A DNA stretch of 64,000 nt. It comes from Kiritimatiellota bacterium B12222. Its GTDB lineage: Bacteria; Verrucomicrobiota; Kiritimatiellia; SS1-B-03-39; UBA6053. Positions within the stretch are counted from its first letter, which is position 1. Each line of letters opens with the position of its first letter. Position numbers and translations under genes: made by a program. The notes under the pieces are model-generated. The model was not told the DNA's origin. It made no database searches and saw only the letters and a list, made by a program, of their open reading frames with translations. Below, one piece after another: positions 46,014-55,684 of the stretch. The stretch is from the NCBI GenBank assembly GCA_029719485.1, contig CP120722.1, forward strand, positions 2,914,001-2,978,000, read 5' to 3'.

Positions 46014-47033
46014 ATGAGTGATCGACTTACCTATACCCCACAGAGTAAAAACGAACAATGGCCTCAACTGACCTTTCCATTGATGATGCTACTGACGGCG
46101 CTTGCTTTGATTCCCCTCACTCAAATCCAAGAATCGGACCTCTTTAGATTTTCAGTTGCAGGAAAAGGGTTTTTGGTCTCACTTGAAGCCTTAGCATTAC
46201 TCGTGGTCATGGCGCAATCGGGTTTACTCGTTCGCAAGTTGATCCCTGCAAAATCTGCAGCAAATGTAAAAGCTTTCGCTGGTGTGAGTGGCATGGGGCT
46301 TCCCTTCATTTTCCTCCAAGGATTTATTCCGTTTTTTGAGAATCCTTTCCTCAATTATGCCGGCGCTGCATTTATGCTGTCGAGTTGGATTTTCTGTCTG
46401 TATGCCAACGAGGATTCATGGGTCTGGGTCATTGCGTCCGGCCTCACCATGGGCATTGCTTGTTTTATTTTTCCCGTTTGCTTTTCGGGAGCCATCGCTC
46501 TACTGTTTTACCGGTTTTTGTTTGTAAAGCAGCCGCTTAAAGCCAAAGCACTGAATGCATTCCTGTGGACCCTAGCGGTGATTTGCGGTCTCTCGCCTGC
46601 GCTTACCGGCAATCTGCCCGTGCCAGCGTATGCAACCGAAGTCTTTTCAACAGAATTCATGAAAGGTGGCTTAAATCTCCTGATACAAAATGCACCCATC
46701 TGGTCATGGGGCTTTATTCTCATCGCTTTTGTGGTCGCCATCCTTCAAAAACAAAAAATCCTGCTTTGTCTCATTTTTCCATATTTAGTAATCCGAATCA
46801 TTTGCACAGGTTTTTTACCTGTGGAACTCTTAGGGGTTGAATCCACATTGTTACTCCCATTAGCATGGTTCACAGCCTACGGCATGTTACGTATTGTCAG
46901 AGGGCTTGAACAGGGCGTCCGCAAAGTGAATCCAGCTTTGGCCAAACGGATTCCCACAATTGCTACCGTCTGTTTTATTGTAGGCTTCTTGGTGAAAATT
47001 GCAGATGTCTACTGGTATTCCATTCATGGTTAA
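46014..47033 (+). CDS. Multi-pass membrane protein of unknown function
   Basis: A 339-residue inner-membrane protein with about ten hydrophobic segments (LMMLLTALALIPL, GFLVSLEALALLVVM, GLPFIFLQGFIPFF, VWVIASGLTMGIACFIFPVCF, WGFILIAFVVAIL, LLLPLAWFTAYGML, and a C-terminal IATVCFIVGFLVKI). I cannot place it in a family. It precedes the M50 protease gene by 10 bp, and together they may form a small operon. Confidence 0.7.
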   Translation: MSDRLTYTPQSKNEQWPQLTFPLMMLLTALALIPLTQIQESDLFRFSVAGKGFLVSLEALALLVVMAQSGLLVRKLIPAKSAANVKAFAGVSGMGLPFIFLQGFIPFFENPFLNYAGAAFMLSSWIFCLYANEDSWVWVIASGLTMGIACFIFPVCFSGAIALLFYRFLFVKQPLKAKALNAFLWTLAVICGLSPALTGNLPVPAYATEVFSTEFMKGGLNLLIQNAPIWSWGFILIAFVVAILQKQKILLCLIFPYLVIRIICTGFLPVELLGVESTLLLPLAWFTAYGMLRIVRGLEQGVRKVNPALAKRIPTIATVCFIVGFLVKIADVYWYSIHG

Positions 47034-47043
47034 TGACTGATCG

Positions 47044-47874
47044 ATGTTAGGAACCTTTCACCTTTTTACCGTTCGTGGTGTTCCTATACGGATCCACTTT
47101 ACGGTTTTCATTCTCCTCTTTTGGGTCAACCAACCCCATATGAGTCCATTATTTGTGCTGTTATTCAGCCTGCTCATTTTGCTCAGTGTGGGATTACATG
47201 AGTTAGGACACACCATCGTGGCTCAGCGTTATGGCATCTCTGTACAAGATATCGTATTAAGCCCTATTGGAGGAGTGGCTCGGTTAAAAAGTTTACCAGA
47301 AGATCCTCATCACGAAATCAGAATTGCACTCGCAGGACCGTTAGTAAGCTTCTTTTTGGGGCTTTTGGGCCTTGCCTTCATGTTGGTCACTGCCACCTTG
47401 GCCTTCCCCTTGGCGTCACTCTTTTTCACATTTGCTTTACTCAATTTCGTGCTTTTAGTCTTTAATCTCATCCCTTGTTTTCCCATGGATGGCGGGCGGG
47501 TTTTCCGCGCATGGTATTCGCTAAAAAAAGGCCCTTTAGAAGCCACACGTATCGCCGCAACCGTTGGAAAATGGATTTCAATTTTCTTCATCGTCGCCGG
47601 TTTAGTGACCCAACAGTATTCATTGGCGGTCATCGGAGGGTTTATGCTGTATTCTGGAAATTCAGAATACCGCTACATGCAATTTAAAAACATCCAAAAT
47701 CAAGAATTTGGACAAACCTCCTCATCTTCTGGGGCTGATTTTGTTGCCAGCCCTCCACCCTACGAAAAAAAATCATCTCCACGCTTCAAAATGCCCACAG
47801 GTTTTATCGGAGATCTCTTGCAAACTGTCGTGGATCTTTATCAAGAAACGACCCGAACACTGTTCAAGCCTTAA
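47044..47874 (+). CDS. Site-2 protease family (M50) membrane metalloprotease
   Basis: A 276-residue intramembrane metalloprotease of the group with a short N-terminal domain. The catalytic HEXXH is HELGH in LSVGLHELGHTIVAQRYG. The second active-site motif is FNLIPCFPMDGGRVFRA (NPDG-type, Asp as third ligand). Membrane helices surround both. The C-terminal tail of about 60 residues is polar. It may cleave membrane-bound anti-sigma or signalling proteins. The stop overlaps the convergent thioesterase gene by 11 bp. Confidence 0.92.
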   Translation: MLGTFHLFTVRGVPIRIHFTVFILLFWVNQPHMSPLFVLLFSLLILLSVGLHELGHTIVAQRYGISVQDIVLSPIGGVARLKSLPEDPHHEIRIALAGPLVSFFLGLLGLAFMLVTATLAFPLASLFFTFALLNFVLLVFNLIPCFPMDGGRVFRAWYSLKKGPLEATRIAATVGKWISIFFIVAGLVTQQYSLAVIGGFMLYSGNSEYRYMQFKNIQNQEFGQTSSSSGADFVASPPPYEKKSSPRFKMPTGFIGDLLQTVVDLYQETTRTLFKP

Positions 47875-48274
47875 GCAATTTTCGGCGCAATTCTTCAGGC
47901 AGGGGCACCGGCTTCATTTGACCTCCTTGGACCATGCAACACACCGTTTTCATCTCCCCATGACAATGAAGCTCTTGGGTCTTTTCATCATGAATCGACC
48001 ACTTCCAGGTAATCGATGATCTACCAATTTTCGAAGACGTTAATTGTAATTTAATTGTCTGAAATGGGAATAAAGGTCGTAGATAATTCGCCTGATAATT
48101 CACTCGGGGCCAATGATAGGCATGAGCAGAATTGACCTTAATCGGATATCCAGCCTGTATTAAAAAAGCGTGCTCAGCTTCTTCTGCGTAACAGGCGATT
48201 CGTGAAAAATGAACAATTCCCGCAGCATCACTATCGGCAAATGGAATGGTTCGGTCATAATAGAATATAGGCAT
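47864..48274 (-). CDS. Acyl-CoA thioesterase (hotdog fold, YbgC type)
   Basis: A 136-residue hotdog-fold thioesterase. TIPFADSDAAGIVHFSRIACYAEEAEHAFL is the signature of the 4-hydroxybenzoyl-CoA thioesterase/YbgC group, with the catalytic Asp in DAAGIVHF. The remaining strands are typical. The substrate acyl-CoA is unknown. No tol-pal cluster lies nearby, which is the usual home of ybgC. Confidence 0.85.
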   Translation of the reverse strand: MPIFYYDRTIPFADSDAAGIVHFSRIACYAEEAEHAFLIQAGYPIKVNSAHAYHWPRVNYQANYLRPLFPFQTIKLQLTSSKIGRSSITWKWSIHDEKTQELHCHGEMKTVCCMVQGGQMKPVPLPEELRRKLLKA

Positions 48275-48438
48275 GGGCGAGTAATGCCCACATTCGTCAA
48301 ATGTTCAAGTACGAAAACACGCAACATTCGCGCAAAAGAAAACCATGTCTTTTGTTACAGACAGGGTCTTATTCACACAAGCCGTTAGGCTTAGACGCGC
48401 GAGTTGAAGGTCGCTCGCTTGCCACAAACCACAAAAGT

Positions 48439-48993
48439 TTAGTTTTGTTCGACCAGCAACACATCAATCGCGCCACGAATCTCTGTATCAGAGGGATTTG
48501 CTTTGGAACGGAAACGCCGGGTGAGATGTCCATCCTGATCCACCAAAAACTTCTCAAAGTTCCAACGTATATCACCCGTAAAATCAGGATTTTCCACTTG
48601 GGTTAAGTAAGTAAATAACGGATCTTGATCCGCGCCCTTAACAGAAACTTTAGCAAACATCGGAAAGTCCACACCATAGGTCGCTGAGCAAAATTCAGCA
48701 ATTGCAGCATTGCTTCCTGGTTCTTGTTTTCCAAAATTATTGGCAGGGAAGCCCAGCACCACAACCCCTTTATCCGCATAGTCTTTTTGGAGTGTTACCA
48801 AATCAGCATATTGCTTGGTAAATCCACATTTAGAAGCCGTATTGACGATAAGGAGGACCTTACCTTTGTACTCTGCAAGGTTAACAGCTTCTCCATCAAT
48901 CGTGACCACCTTGAAGTCGTGTACAGATTTTTCGGCCGCATGTAGTGAACACAGACAAAAGAACAGCGCGATAGTTAAAAGTGTAGATTTCAT
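48439..48993 (-). CDS. Glutathione peroxidase family, exported
   Basis: A 184-residue thiol peroxidase. MKSTLLTIALFFCLCSLHAA gives a signal peptide, so it acts in the periplasm. The peroxidatic Cys is in NTASKCGFT (Cys rather than selenocysteine). VVLGFPANNFGKQEPG and WNFEKFLVD, with the catalytic Trp, follow. In the 'FPCNQFG' segment the usual Gln is Asn here. The substrate donor is probably thioredoxin-like rather than glutathione. It lies near the acyltransferase but is a separate transcript. Confidence 0.9.
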   Translation of the reverse strand: MKSTLLTIALFFCLCSLHAAEKSVHDFKVVTIDGEAVNLAEYKGKVLLIVNTASKCGFTKQYADLVTLQKDYADKGVVVLGFPANNFGKQEPGSNAAIAEFCSATYGVDFPMFAKVSVKGADQDPLFTYLTQVENPDFTGDIRWNFEKFLVDQDGHLTRRFRSKANPSDTEIRGAIDVLLVEQN

Positions 48994-49050
48994 ATTTTCC
49001 TTAAGTGAGGGTGTACTCACCCATCGGGCAAGCCGCCGACTCATTACAAA

Positions 49051-49902
49051 TCATTCAGGTTTTTGCGTGCGCCAACGCCGATGCATCCAAATCCATTGGT
49101 CTGGATATTTTCGGATAAACGTTTCCAATTTGTCAGTGCACTCTTGGGTTACCCGCAAAATTTCAGATTCTGATCGATCTTCGGGTCCTCGAATCGCTTC
49201 GCCGACTTCCACAATAAGCTTGAGAGTTTGCGTATCTCGCCGACAAAATACAGGCAGGATGGTATAGCCACTGATCGCTGCGAGTTGAGCCAAACCGTCA
49301 GAAGTGCAGGCCGGTTTTCCAAAAAAATTTACAAATATCCCCATGTTCACCTTGGTGTTTTGGTCCAAAACGAACCCCAAAGGTTCTTTGGTTTTCAAAA
49401 CGCGCAAGAGACTACGGGAAGATCCGTGGCGGTCATGATACTTTGTTCCCCACCGACTTCTCACCTTGCACAACCACTCATTAAACTTTTCAGGTTTTAA
49501 ACTTTTGACGACCACATTCATATTGCCATATCCAAAGAAAGGCGTGGTCGCCGCTAAGATTTCCCAATTGCCTGTATGCGCCACCAAGGCAATAAATTTT
49601 CGATCTTCGGGTACAAGTTCAGCATTCTGATAACTAATCAAATCCCGAACCTCTTGGTCTTTCATATGAGGCATGCGTAAAAATTCAGCTACGGTCACAC
49701 CTAGATTGAGGTACATCCGTTTTTGAATCCCCTTCGCCGTTGGCGTGTCCACCTCGAGACAACTCTCGATTCTTTCCAAAATTTCTTGTTTACGACTGTT
49801 CACAAGCCAAGCCATGAACCCAATCGCTTTACCACAGGATTGGGACACCTTCAAAGGAAGGTGCCCAAAAATCCAACTCAGACTATTTAACAACCAGATC
49901 AA
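49051..49902 (-). CDS. Lipid A biosynthesis-type lysophospholipid acyltransferase
   Basis: A 283-residue membrane-bound acyltransferase of the LpxL/HtrB family that adds acyl chains to lipid A precursor. The HX4E motif is HTGNWE in ALVAHTGNWEILAATTPF. NVVVKSLKPEKFNEWL and FVDQ-like DQNTKVNMGIFVNFFGKPA are further family motifs. It is the last gene of the ilvE-mcsA-mcsB-clpC cluster, overlapping clpC by 4 bp (ATGA), so it is translationally coupled to the protease regulator gene. Confidence 0.85.
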   Translation of the reverse strand: MIWLLNSLSWIFGHLPLKVSQSCGKAIGFMAWLVNSRKQEILERIESCLEVDTPTAKGIQKRMYLNLGVTVAEFLRMPHMKDQEVRDLISYQNAELVPEDRKFIALVAHTGNWEILAATTPFFGYGNMNVVVKSLKPEKFNEWLCKVRSRWGTKYHDRHGSSRSLLRVLKTKEPLGFVLDQNTKVNMGIFVNFFGKPACTSDGLAQLAAISGYTILPVFCRRDTQTLKLIVEVGEAIRGPEDRSESEILRVTQECTDKLETFIRKYPDQWIWMHRRWRTQKPE

Positions 49903-52382
49903 TTGGTTTCAGCCAATTCCTGTTCAAAATGCAGGTGATCGTCTTCAACGGTCACGTCAATGATCTGGTCCTTTCCGAATTTTCCACGCAGAAGTTCTTC
50001 AGCCAAGGGGTCCTCAAGAAAACGTTCAATCGACCGACGCAAAGGACGTGCGCCATATTCGGGATCATACCCTTTTTCGATAAGAAACTCATTGGCTTCA
50101 TCCGACATCCGCAAAGTAATCCGCTTGGAGGCTAAACGTCCACGAACTTTGGTCAATTCCACATCCAAAATCTGACCGACATCTTCTCGGGTCAATTGAC
50201 GGAAAACAATCATTTCATCAATACGATTGATCAGTTCAGGTTTGTACATCTGTTTTGCAGACTCAATCATTTTCTCTTTCAGAATATCATAACTGCCATT
50301 TTCAGTGGCCTGCATGAATCCGAGTCCCATGTTCTTCTTGGTAAACTCCGCACCAATATTACTGGTGAGAATAATGATGGTATTCCGGAAATCTACCGTA
50401 CGACCCAAACTGTCCGTAATCTTTCCTTCTTCTAAAATCTGCAAGAGCAAATTCATGACATCAGGATGCGCTTTTTCGATTTCATCAAACAGCACCACGG
50501 AATAAGGACGACGGCGAACTTGTTCAGTCAATTGACCACCATCATCGTGTCCAACATATCCAGGAGGCGAACCGATCAACCGCGATGAAGCAAATTTTTC
50601 CATGTACTCAGACATATCAATTTGGATCAAGGCATTCGGATCATCAAACATAAATTCGGTGAGCGATTTGGCTAACAAGGTTTTACCTACCCCTGTGGGA
50701 CCTAAAAAGGCAAAGGACCCAATCGGACGGTTAGGATCTTTTAAATCAGCACGGGAACGGCGTAACGCTTTGGCAATAACCCCCACAGCTTCAGCCTGAC
50801 CAATCACCTGATTCGAAAGCACAGTTTCCATGTCCAACAGACGGGACATTTCATTGTCCTCCATGCGGGTCAGAGGCACACCGGTCCACTTCGAAATCAC
50901 ATGCATGATATCTTGGTCTCCTACTTCGACCACAGTTTCATCACGTTCTTTCCGCCATTCCATCAGCGCGGTTTCTAAGGCTTCTCTGGCTTCACGTTCT
51001 TGATCACGCAAAGAGGCCGCTTCTTCAAACTTTTGTTGCTCAATCGCTTCATCTTTTTGAGTTTTGATTTTTTCGATTTCCACTTCCATGGCTTTCAACT
51101 CAACCGGACGGGTCATGTTACTGATGTGAGCGCGCGCCCCCGCTTCGTCCATTAAATCAATCGCTTTATCGGGAAGAAAACGATCCGTAAGATAACGAGA
51201 AGACAATTCAACGGCTTCACGTACGGCATCATCGGTAAATTTAGCATGATGATGTTCTTCATATTTTTTACGCAACCCATGCAAAATTTGAATCGCTTCA
51301 GATACACTGGGTTCATTGACAATGACCGATTGGAAACGACGCTCCAAGGCAGAATCTTTTTCGATAAATTTACGATATTCATTCAGGGTCGTCGCACCAA
51401 TACATTGAAGTTCTCCACGAGCCAATGAAGGTTTGATGATGTTAGAGGCATCCATGGCCCCTTCTGCACTACCTGCACCCACAATGGTGTGTAATTCATC
51501 AATAAACAAAATGACATCGCCGGCCTTGCGAATTTCATCCATCACTGCTTTGATGCGCTCTTCAAATTGTCCACGGTACTTGGTGCCCGCAACCATCAAC
51601 GCTAAATCCAAGGTGACGACTTTCTTTTCGATGAGCAATTCAGGAACATCTCCATCCACAATACATTGCGCCAAGCCTTCGGCAATTGCCGTTTTTCCGA
51701 CCCCTGCTTCCCCCAGCAATACAGGATTGTTTTTGGTACGGCGACATAAAATCTGAATCACCCGTTCAATCTCTTCACTGCGTCCAATCACAGGATCGAG
51801 CTCACCTTTGCGGGCCATTTCGGTCAAATCGCGACCAAACGTAGCCAAAGCAGGCATTTTAGATTTTTGCGCCTCTTTCGATTCCTGTCCTTTTTCACTG
51901 GCAGGCCCGTCCTGAGTTCCCATTTGACTGTCTTCAGAAGGATCATACCCTGGATCCAATTCCTTCATGATCTCTATACGGGTTTTTTCCAAATCGACAT
52001 TCAAATTCTTTAATACACGTGCAGCCACGCCTTCACCTTCACGAAGGAGACCCAACAGAATATGTTCGGTACCCACATACGAATGATTTAGGGCACGGGC
52101 TTCAGATCCTGCCAACGCGAGTACTTTCTTCACGCGAGGAGTGAAAGGGACATTGCCCATGGTTTTGGTTTCAGGACCGACACCTACCGCTTTTTCAACT
52201 TCTAAACGGACAGTTTCCAAATCAATGCCCATCCGTTGGAGTACATTGACCGCGACGCCTTGACCCAAGGCAATCAGCCCGAGGAGAAGATGTTCGGTTC
52301 CAACGTAACCGTGATTAAAGCGGTCCGCTTCTTTGCGGGCCAGTTGTAAGACTTGTTGAGCTCTGGGGGTAAAGTTATTCAT
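49899..52382 (-). CDS. clpC: ATP-dependent Clp protease ATP-binding subunit ClpC
   Basis: A Hsp100 unfoldase of 827 residues that feeds substrates to ClpP. Two Clp-N repeats (about 1-145, FTPRAQQVLQLARKEADRFNHGYVGTEHLLLGL and the second copy), the first AAA+ module with GEAGVGKTAIAEGLAQ, a middle coiled-coil/UVR region (EAIEQQKFEEAASLRDQEREAR), and the second AAA+ module with GPTGVGKTLLAKSLTEF are all present. This is the McsB-linked ClpC type, not ClpA or ClpB. It lies 4 bp after mcsB. Confidence 0.96.
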   Translation of the reverse strand: MNNFTPRAQQVLQLARKEADRFNHGYVGTEHLLLGLIALGQGVAVNVLQRMGIDLETVRLEVEKAVGVGPETKTMGNVPFTPRVKKVLALAGSEARALNHSYVGTEHILLGLLREGEGVAARVLKNLNVDLEKTRIEIMKELDPGYDPSEDSQMGTQDGPASEKGQESKEAQKSKMPALATFGRDLTEMARKGELDPVIGRSEEIERVIQILCRRTKNNPVLLGEAGVGKTAIAEGLAQCIVDGDVPELLIEKKVVTLDLALMVAGTKYRGQFEERIKAVMDEIRKAGDVILFIDELHTIVGAGSAEGAMDASNIIKPSLARGELQCIGATTLNEYRKFIEKDSALERRFQSVIVNEPSVSEAIQILHGLRKKYEEHHHAKFTDDAVREAVELSSRYLTDRFLPDKAIDLMDEAGARAHISNMTRPVELKAMEVEIEKIKTQKDEAIEQQKFEEAASLRDQEREAREALETALMEWRKERDETVVEVGDQDIMHVISKWTGVPLTRMEDNEMSRLLDMETVLSNQVIGQAEAVGVIAKALRRSRADLKDPNRPIGSFAFLGPTGVGKTLLAKSLTEFMFDDPNALIQIDMSEYMEKFASSRLIGSPPGYVGHDDGGQLTEQVRRRPYSVVLFDEIEKAHPDVMNLLLQILEEGKITDSLGRTVDFRNTIIILTSNIGAEFTKKNMGLGFMQATENGSYDILKEKMIESAKQMYKPELINRIDEMIVFRQLTREDVGQILDVELTKVRGRLASKRITLRMSDEANEFLIEKGYDPEYGARPLRRSIERFLEDPLAEELLRGKFGKDQIIDVTVEDDHLHFEQELAETN

Positions 52383-52386
52383 TGTA

Positions 52387-53460
52387 TTAGAGTTTACGTC
52401 CTTTCTTTAAATCAGCAAGCCTTGAGCGAACCCATTCTGCACGAAAAATATCTCTTTTTTCTGCATCGAGTTTTTCATTAGCGCATTTTTGTAGGTGTGC
52501 AGGCCGTACATCGACCATTAATTGTTCAACTTGGTGGCCTTCATCCCATTCCAATAGTTCTAGTGCTAAGCCCAAACGAACCATCGCAAGCAGATCCAAC
52601 GCTTCTTTTGACGCCAGCACATGCGCATTTTGCAATACACCAAAGGCACGCCCTACCCGGTCTTTCAGCCAAGCTTGTTTCGATTCGGCTAATCGAAGCC
52701 GAGCATTTTGCTCATGGCCAATAACTTCCTTAACCACTTCTTGGATATCCTGCATTAAATCGATTTCGCTACGGCCCAAGGTGATTTGATTAGAAATTTG
52801 GTATAAAAATCCATCGGCATCGCTCCCTTCGCCCCCCAAGCCGCGTACGGCTAAGCCCATTTTCCCCAACCCTTTGATCACCGGGCGAATTTCTTCCATC
52901 AAAACCAGGCCTGGCAAATGCAACATCACCCCTGCCCGCATCCCCGTTCCCGTGTTGGTGGGACAACAGGTCAGATATCCAAATTCTTCTGAAAACGCCA
53001 CTTCCATGGCCGCCTCCAAATCATCATCCACCGAAGCAATTTCTTCCCAGATTTCCTCCAAACACAAGCCAGAACGCATGACCTGCAATCTCAAATGGTC
53101 TTCTTCATTAATCATGACCACATCGCGCAGATCCTGACTCACCGCCAACCCCGCTTGTGGACACTCTTCCGCTAAGTCTTTGCTGATCAAACTGCGTTCA
53201 TAAAGTAGTTGTTTCTGAAAAGGAGTTACATCATCCATTTCGTAGAAAAAGCCCTCTTGGAAATGATCATTCTTACGCAACACGTCTAAAGCATGCGCAC
53301 GGATGCGGATACGATCTTCCATACTGGCATGTGCAGGAAAAGAAAACCCTTGTAAATTTCGGGCCAACCGTATGCGTGAACTAATGGCAATTTCACTGGG
53401 AGCATGGTCAAAAAACCACGTACAGGGGGTATCCAATAATTCATCAAGCGTCATCAGCAT
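52387..53460 (-). CDS. mcsB: Protein arginine kinase McsB
   Basis: Phosphorylates arginine residues, marking proteins for ClpC. The 357-residue protein has the phosphagen-kinase catalytic fold: ISSRIRLARNLQGFSFP at the start, RDVVMINEEDHLRLQ and the ATP-binding TCCPTNTGTGMRAGVMLHLP, with the conserved Cys. The C-terminal regulatory domain (RLAESKQAWLKDRVGRAFGVL) is present. The overlap with mcsA (17 bp) and the 4-bp gap to clpC make a single unit. All key residues look intact by comparison with Bacillus. Confidence 0.95.
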   Translation of the reverse strand: MLMTLDELLDTPCTWFFDHAPSEIAISSRIRLARNLQGFSFPAHASMEDRIRIRAHALDVLRKNDHFQEGFFYEMDDVTPFQKQLLYERSLISKDLAEECPQAGLAVSQDLRDVVMINEEDHLRLQVMRSGLCLEEIWEEIASVDDDLEAAMEVAFSEEFGYLTCCPTNTGTGMRAGVMLHLPGLVLMEEIRPVIKGLGKMGLAVRGLGGEGSDADGFLYQISNQITLGRSEIDLMQDIQEVVKEVIGHEQNARLRLAESKQAWLKDRVGRAFGVLQNAHVLASKEALDLLAMVRLGLALELLEWDEGHQVEQLMVDVRPAHLQKCANEKLDAEKRDIFRAEWVRSRLADLKKGRKL

Positions 53461-53953
53461 TCTCCGCAGGATCAGAGGCGAGCATCAGAGATTTTAATTC
53501 GTCGCGATACGCAGCCGCTTCTTCGTATGCTTCCATTTCAATCGCGCGTGCAATCGCAGCTTCCAAGGTTTCTTGACGGTCACGTAAACTTAGTTTTTGT
53601 TCCAAGTGTTTGGGTCGCCGCCCTACATGTCGGGTGGCCTGATGAATGGAAGACAGGACATTCTTAATTTCAACCTCAAAGGTATCATAACAATCCGGAC
53701 AGCCCATCCGTCCAACCTTTTTCACCTGACGCATGGTCCATCCGCAAGACGGACAAGATTTGCTCCCCCCTGAACGGGTTAAGGGTTCACCAGCACCTTT
53801 ACCGAGCAGAATATCTGACATCGAAAAAGAAGCGCCTTGCCCTACCCCCATACTTTGCGCGCATTTCTCGCAAAGGTGAAGTTTTTGCATTTTTCCGTTC
53901 AAGACCTGAGTCAAATGAACGGAAGCTGGATTATCGCATTGGTCACATTTCAT
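53444..53953 (-). CDS. mcsA: McsA, activator of McsB (UvrB/UvrC-motif protein)
   Basis: A 169-residue McsB co-factor. Two zinc-binding units: CDQCDNPASVHL...LHLCEKCAQ at the N-terminus and CPSCGWTMRQ...GRMGCPDCYDTF after residue 65. The C-terminal UVR helix pair (TLEAAIARAIEMEAYEEAAAYRDELKSL) completes the family pattern. In Firmicutes it is encoded behind ctsR; here ilvE is in that position and no ctsR is visible. ATGA overlap with ilvE. Confidence 0.94.
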   Translation of the reverse strand: MKCDQCDNPASVHLTQVLNGKMQKLHLCEKCAQSMGVGQGASFSMSDILLGKGAGEPLTRSGGSKSCPSCGWTMRQVKKVGRMGCPDCYDTFEVEIKNVLSSIHQATRHVGRRPKHLEQKLSLRDRQETLEAAIARAIEMEAYEEAAAYRDELKSLMLASDPAENADDA

Positions 53954-54825
53954 ATGTCGAAAATGGGAACCCCGTTTTCTTTAACAAATTCTTTAAATCG
54001 GGTTTGTAATTCCAATGTAATCGGTCCGGGAGTGCCATCGCCAATGCCACGTTTATCTACATCAGTCACGGCAATCACTTCCGCAGCCGTCCCCGTGAGA
54101 AACATTTCATCCGCGGTAAACAAGTCATAGCGTTGTAAGACATTTTCTTTCACCGTGTAACCAGCATCCTTCGCAATTTGCATCACGGCCTGACGGGTTA
54201 AACCGTCCAAAGCACCACACCATACCGGTGGTGTCATCAAAACACCGTCTTTAACCACAAAAATATTATCGCCAGAAGCTTCAGCCACCTGACCTTGTGC
54301 ATTCAGCATAATACATTCCAGTACGCCGGAATTGATCGCCTCAATCTTCGCCATCACGTTGTTCAAGTAATTCAAACTTTTGATGCGAGGATTAATGGCT
54401 TCGGGATGATTCCGAACCGTGCCTACCGTCACCACCTTCATGCCGGTTTCGTAAAGTTCCTGAGGGTAAAGCTGAATTTTAGCAGCAATAATAATGATTT
54501 CAGGTTTTTTACATAAGTAGGGATTTAATCCCAAAGTACCGACCCCACGGGTCACCACCAAACGAATATACCCTTCGCTCAGCTCATTGGCACGGCAAGT
54601 TTCCAAAACCGCTTCAGCCATTTCCTGTTCACTCATGGGAATATCCAATGCAATCGCTTTGGCTGATTCATAGAGGCGTTTTACATGAGCTTCCAACAGA
54701 AATACTTTCCCGTGATACGCACGAATCCCTTCAAAAACCCCATCACCATAAAGCAAACCATGGTCAAATACTGAGACTTTGGCATCTGCCTCGTCTACAA
54801 GTTTGTCGCCTAAATAAATCTTCAT
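53950..54825 (-). CDS. ilvE: Branched-chain amino-acid aminotransferase
   Basis: A 291-residue class IV PLP aminotransferase for Leu, Ile and Val. The PLP lysine is in RIKSLNYLNNV. DHGLLYGDGVFEGIRAY is the N-terminal signature and VTRGVGTLGLNP, NIFVVKDGVLMTPP and AEMFLTGTAAEVIAV-type segments follow. It starts the cluster ilvE-mcsA-mcsB-clpC-lpxL. The coupling of amino-acid metabolism with protein quality control is unusual but may simply be a shared transcript. Confidence 0.94.
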   Translation of the reverse strand: MKIYLGDKLVDEADAKVSVFDHGLLYGDGVFEGIRAYHGKVFLLEAHVKRLYESAKAIALDIPMSEQEMAEAVLETCRANELSEGYIRLVVTRGVGTLGLNPYLCKKPEIIIIAAKIQLYPQELYETGMKVVTVGTVRNHPEAINPRIKSLNYLNNVMAKIEAINSGVLECIMLNAQGQVAEASGDNIFVVKDGVLMTPPVWCGALDGLTRQAVMQIAKDAGYTVKENVLQRYDLFTADEMFLTGTAAEVIAVTDVDKRGIGDGTPGPITLELQTRFKEFVKENGVPIFDI

Positions 54826-54964
54826 TCCAGTCCTTTTGCTGAGTCAACACCCTTAAATTTAAAGCAAAATCTATATCCGAAGTCCCGCAGGATGCAAGTG
54901 GATTTGTATACGCGGTATGTCTACAGATTCAAAAGCACAAATTCGCAGGGAATTGACGCGTTTC

Positions 54965-55438
54965 TCAGTCCTTTTTTCGAGCAAGTTTGCAAACATAATC
55001 AAAGTGCACTTTTTCCACGGGTTGAATACTCAAGCGCTGCCCTCGACGAACGACCAACATTTCTTCAACTTCAGGATCGGATTTAAGTTCTTGGAGAGAC
55101 ACCATCCGTGGAAATTTCTCAACAAAGCCCATTTGTCGCTGTATCCAACGTGGATTTTCAGGGTCGGATTTGGGATCAAAATATTTACTTTTGGGGTCAA
55201 AAGCTAACTCATCAGCTTCCGGTTCCGACACCACTTCCATAATCCCTACCACCCCTGGAGGCGTGGCATTACTATGATAAAAGAGTGCCAGATCCCCCAC
55301 CTTCATTTGATCTCGCAAAAAATTCCGGGCTTGGTAATTGCGAATACCATCCCAAGGCTCCTGTCCATCACGTTCCAAATCATCGATACCATAGACATCG
55401 GGTTCACTTTTCATTAACCAATATTGTTTTTTTGCCAT
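54965..55438 (-). CDS. EVE-domain protein
   Basis: A 157-residue single EVE (PUA-like) domain protein. YWLMKSEPDVYGIDDL, EPWDGIRNYQARNFLRD and VGDLALFYHSNATPPGVVGIMEV match the thymocyte-nuclear-protein-1/EVE family, which can bind modified bases in DNA or RNA. EVE proteins occur near modification-dependent restriction genes and in tRNA or rRNA processing contexts; none of these genes is adjacent here. The start at 55438 follows an extra Met at 55441. Confidence 0.88.
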   Translation of the reverse strand: MAKKQYWLMKSEPDVYGIDDLERDGQEPWDGIRNYQARNFLRDQMKVGDLALFYHSNATPPGVVGIMEVVSEPEADELAFDPKSKYFDPKSDPENPRWIQRQMGFVEKFPRMVSLQELKSDPEVEEMLVVRRGQRLSIQPVEKVHFDYVCKLARKKD

Positions 55439-55684
55439 CACCCACTCTTAATACAATTTCTGAAGGGAGCAAGCCACATATGAAATCAACGCGCCACCCT
55501 CTTTTTCTTTAGAAACCATTCCTCCATATTTATAGATACATTCCCCTACTCTTCCACCCGTCAGCAGCCCCTTGCTCTTAAGCGCAAAAAGTGCAGATCG
55601 CATAAAAAATATTAATCCATACCTCATTTGTCTTATTTACGATATACGCTTGAAAAAGTATATATAATGTTGCACATGACAGCA

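Noticed and set aside
48275-48438. Possible small RNA between thioesterase and peroxidase genes
   Set aside because: I found no terminator-like hairpin and no match to known RNA signatures such as the SRP loop or tmRNA tail, so nothing can be supported.
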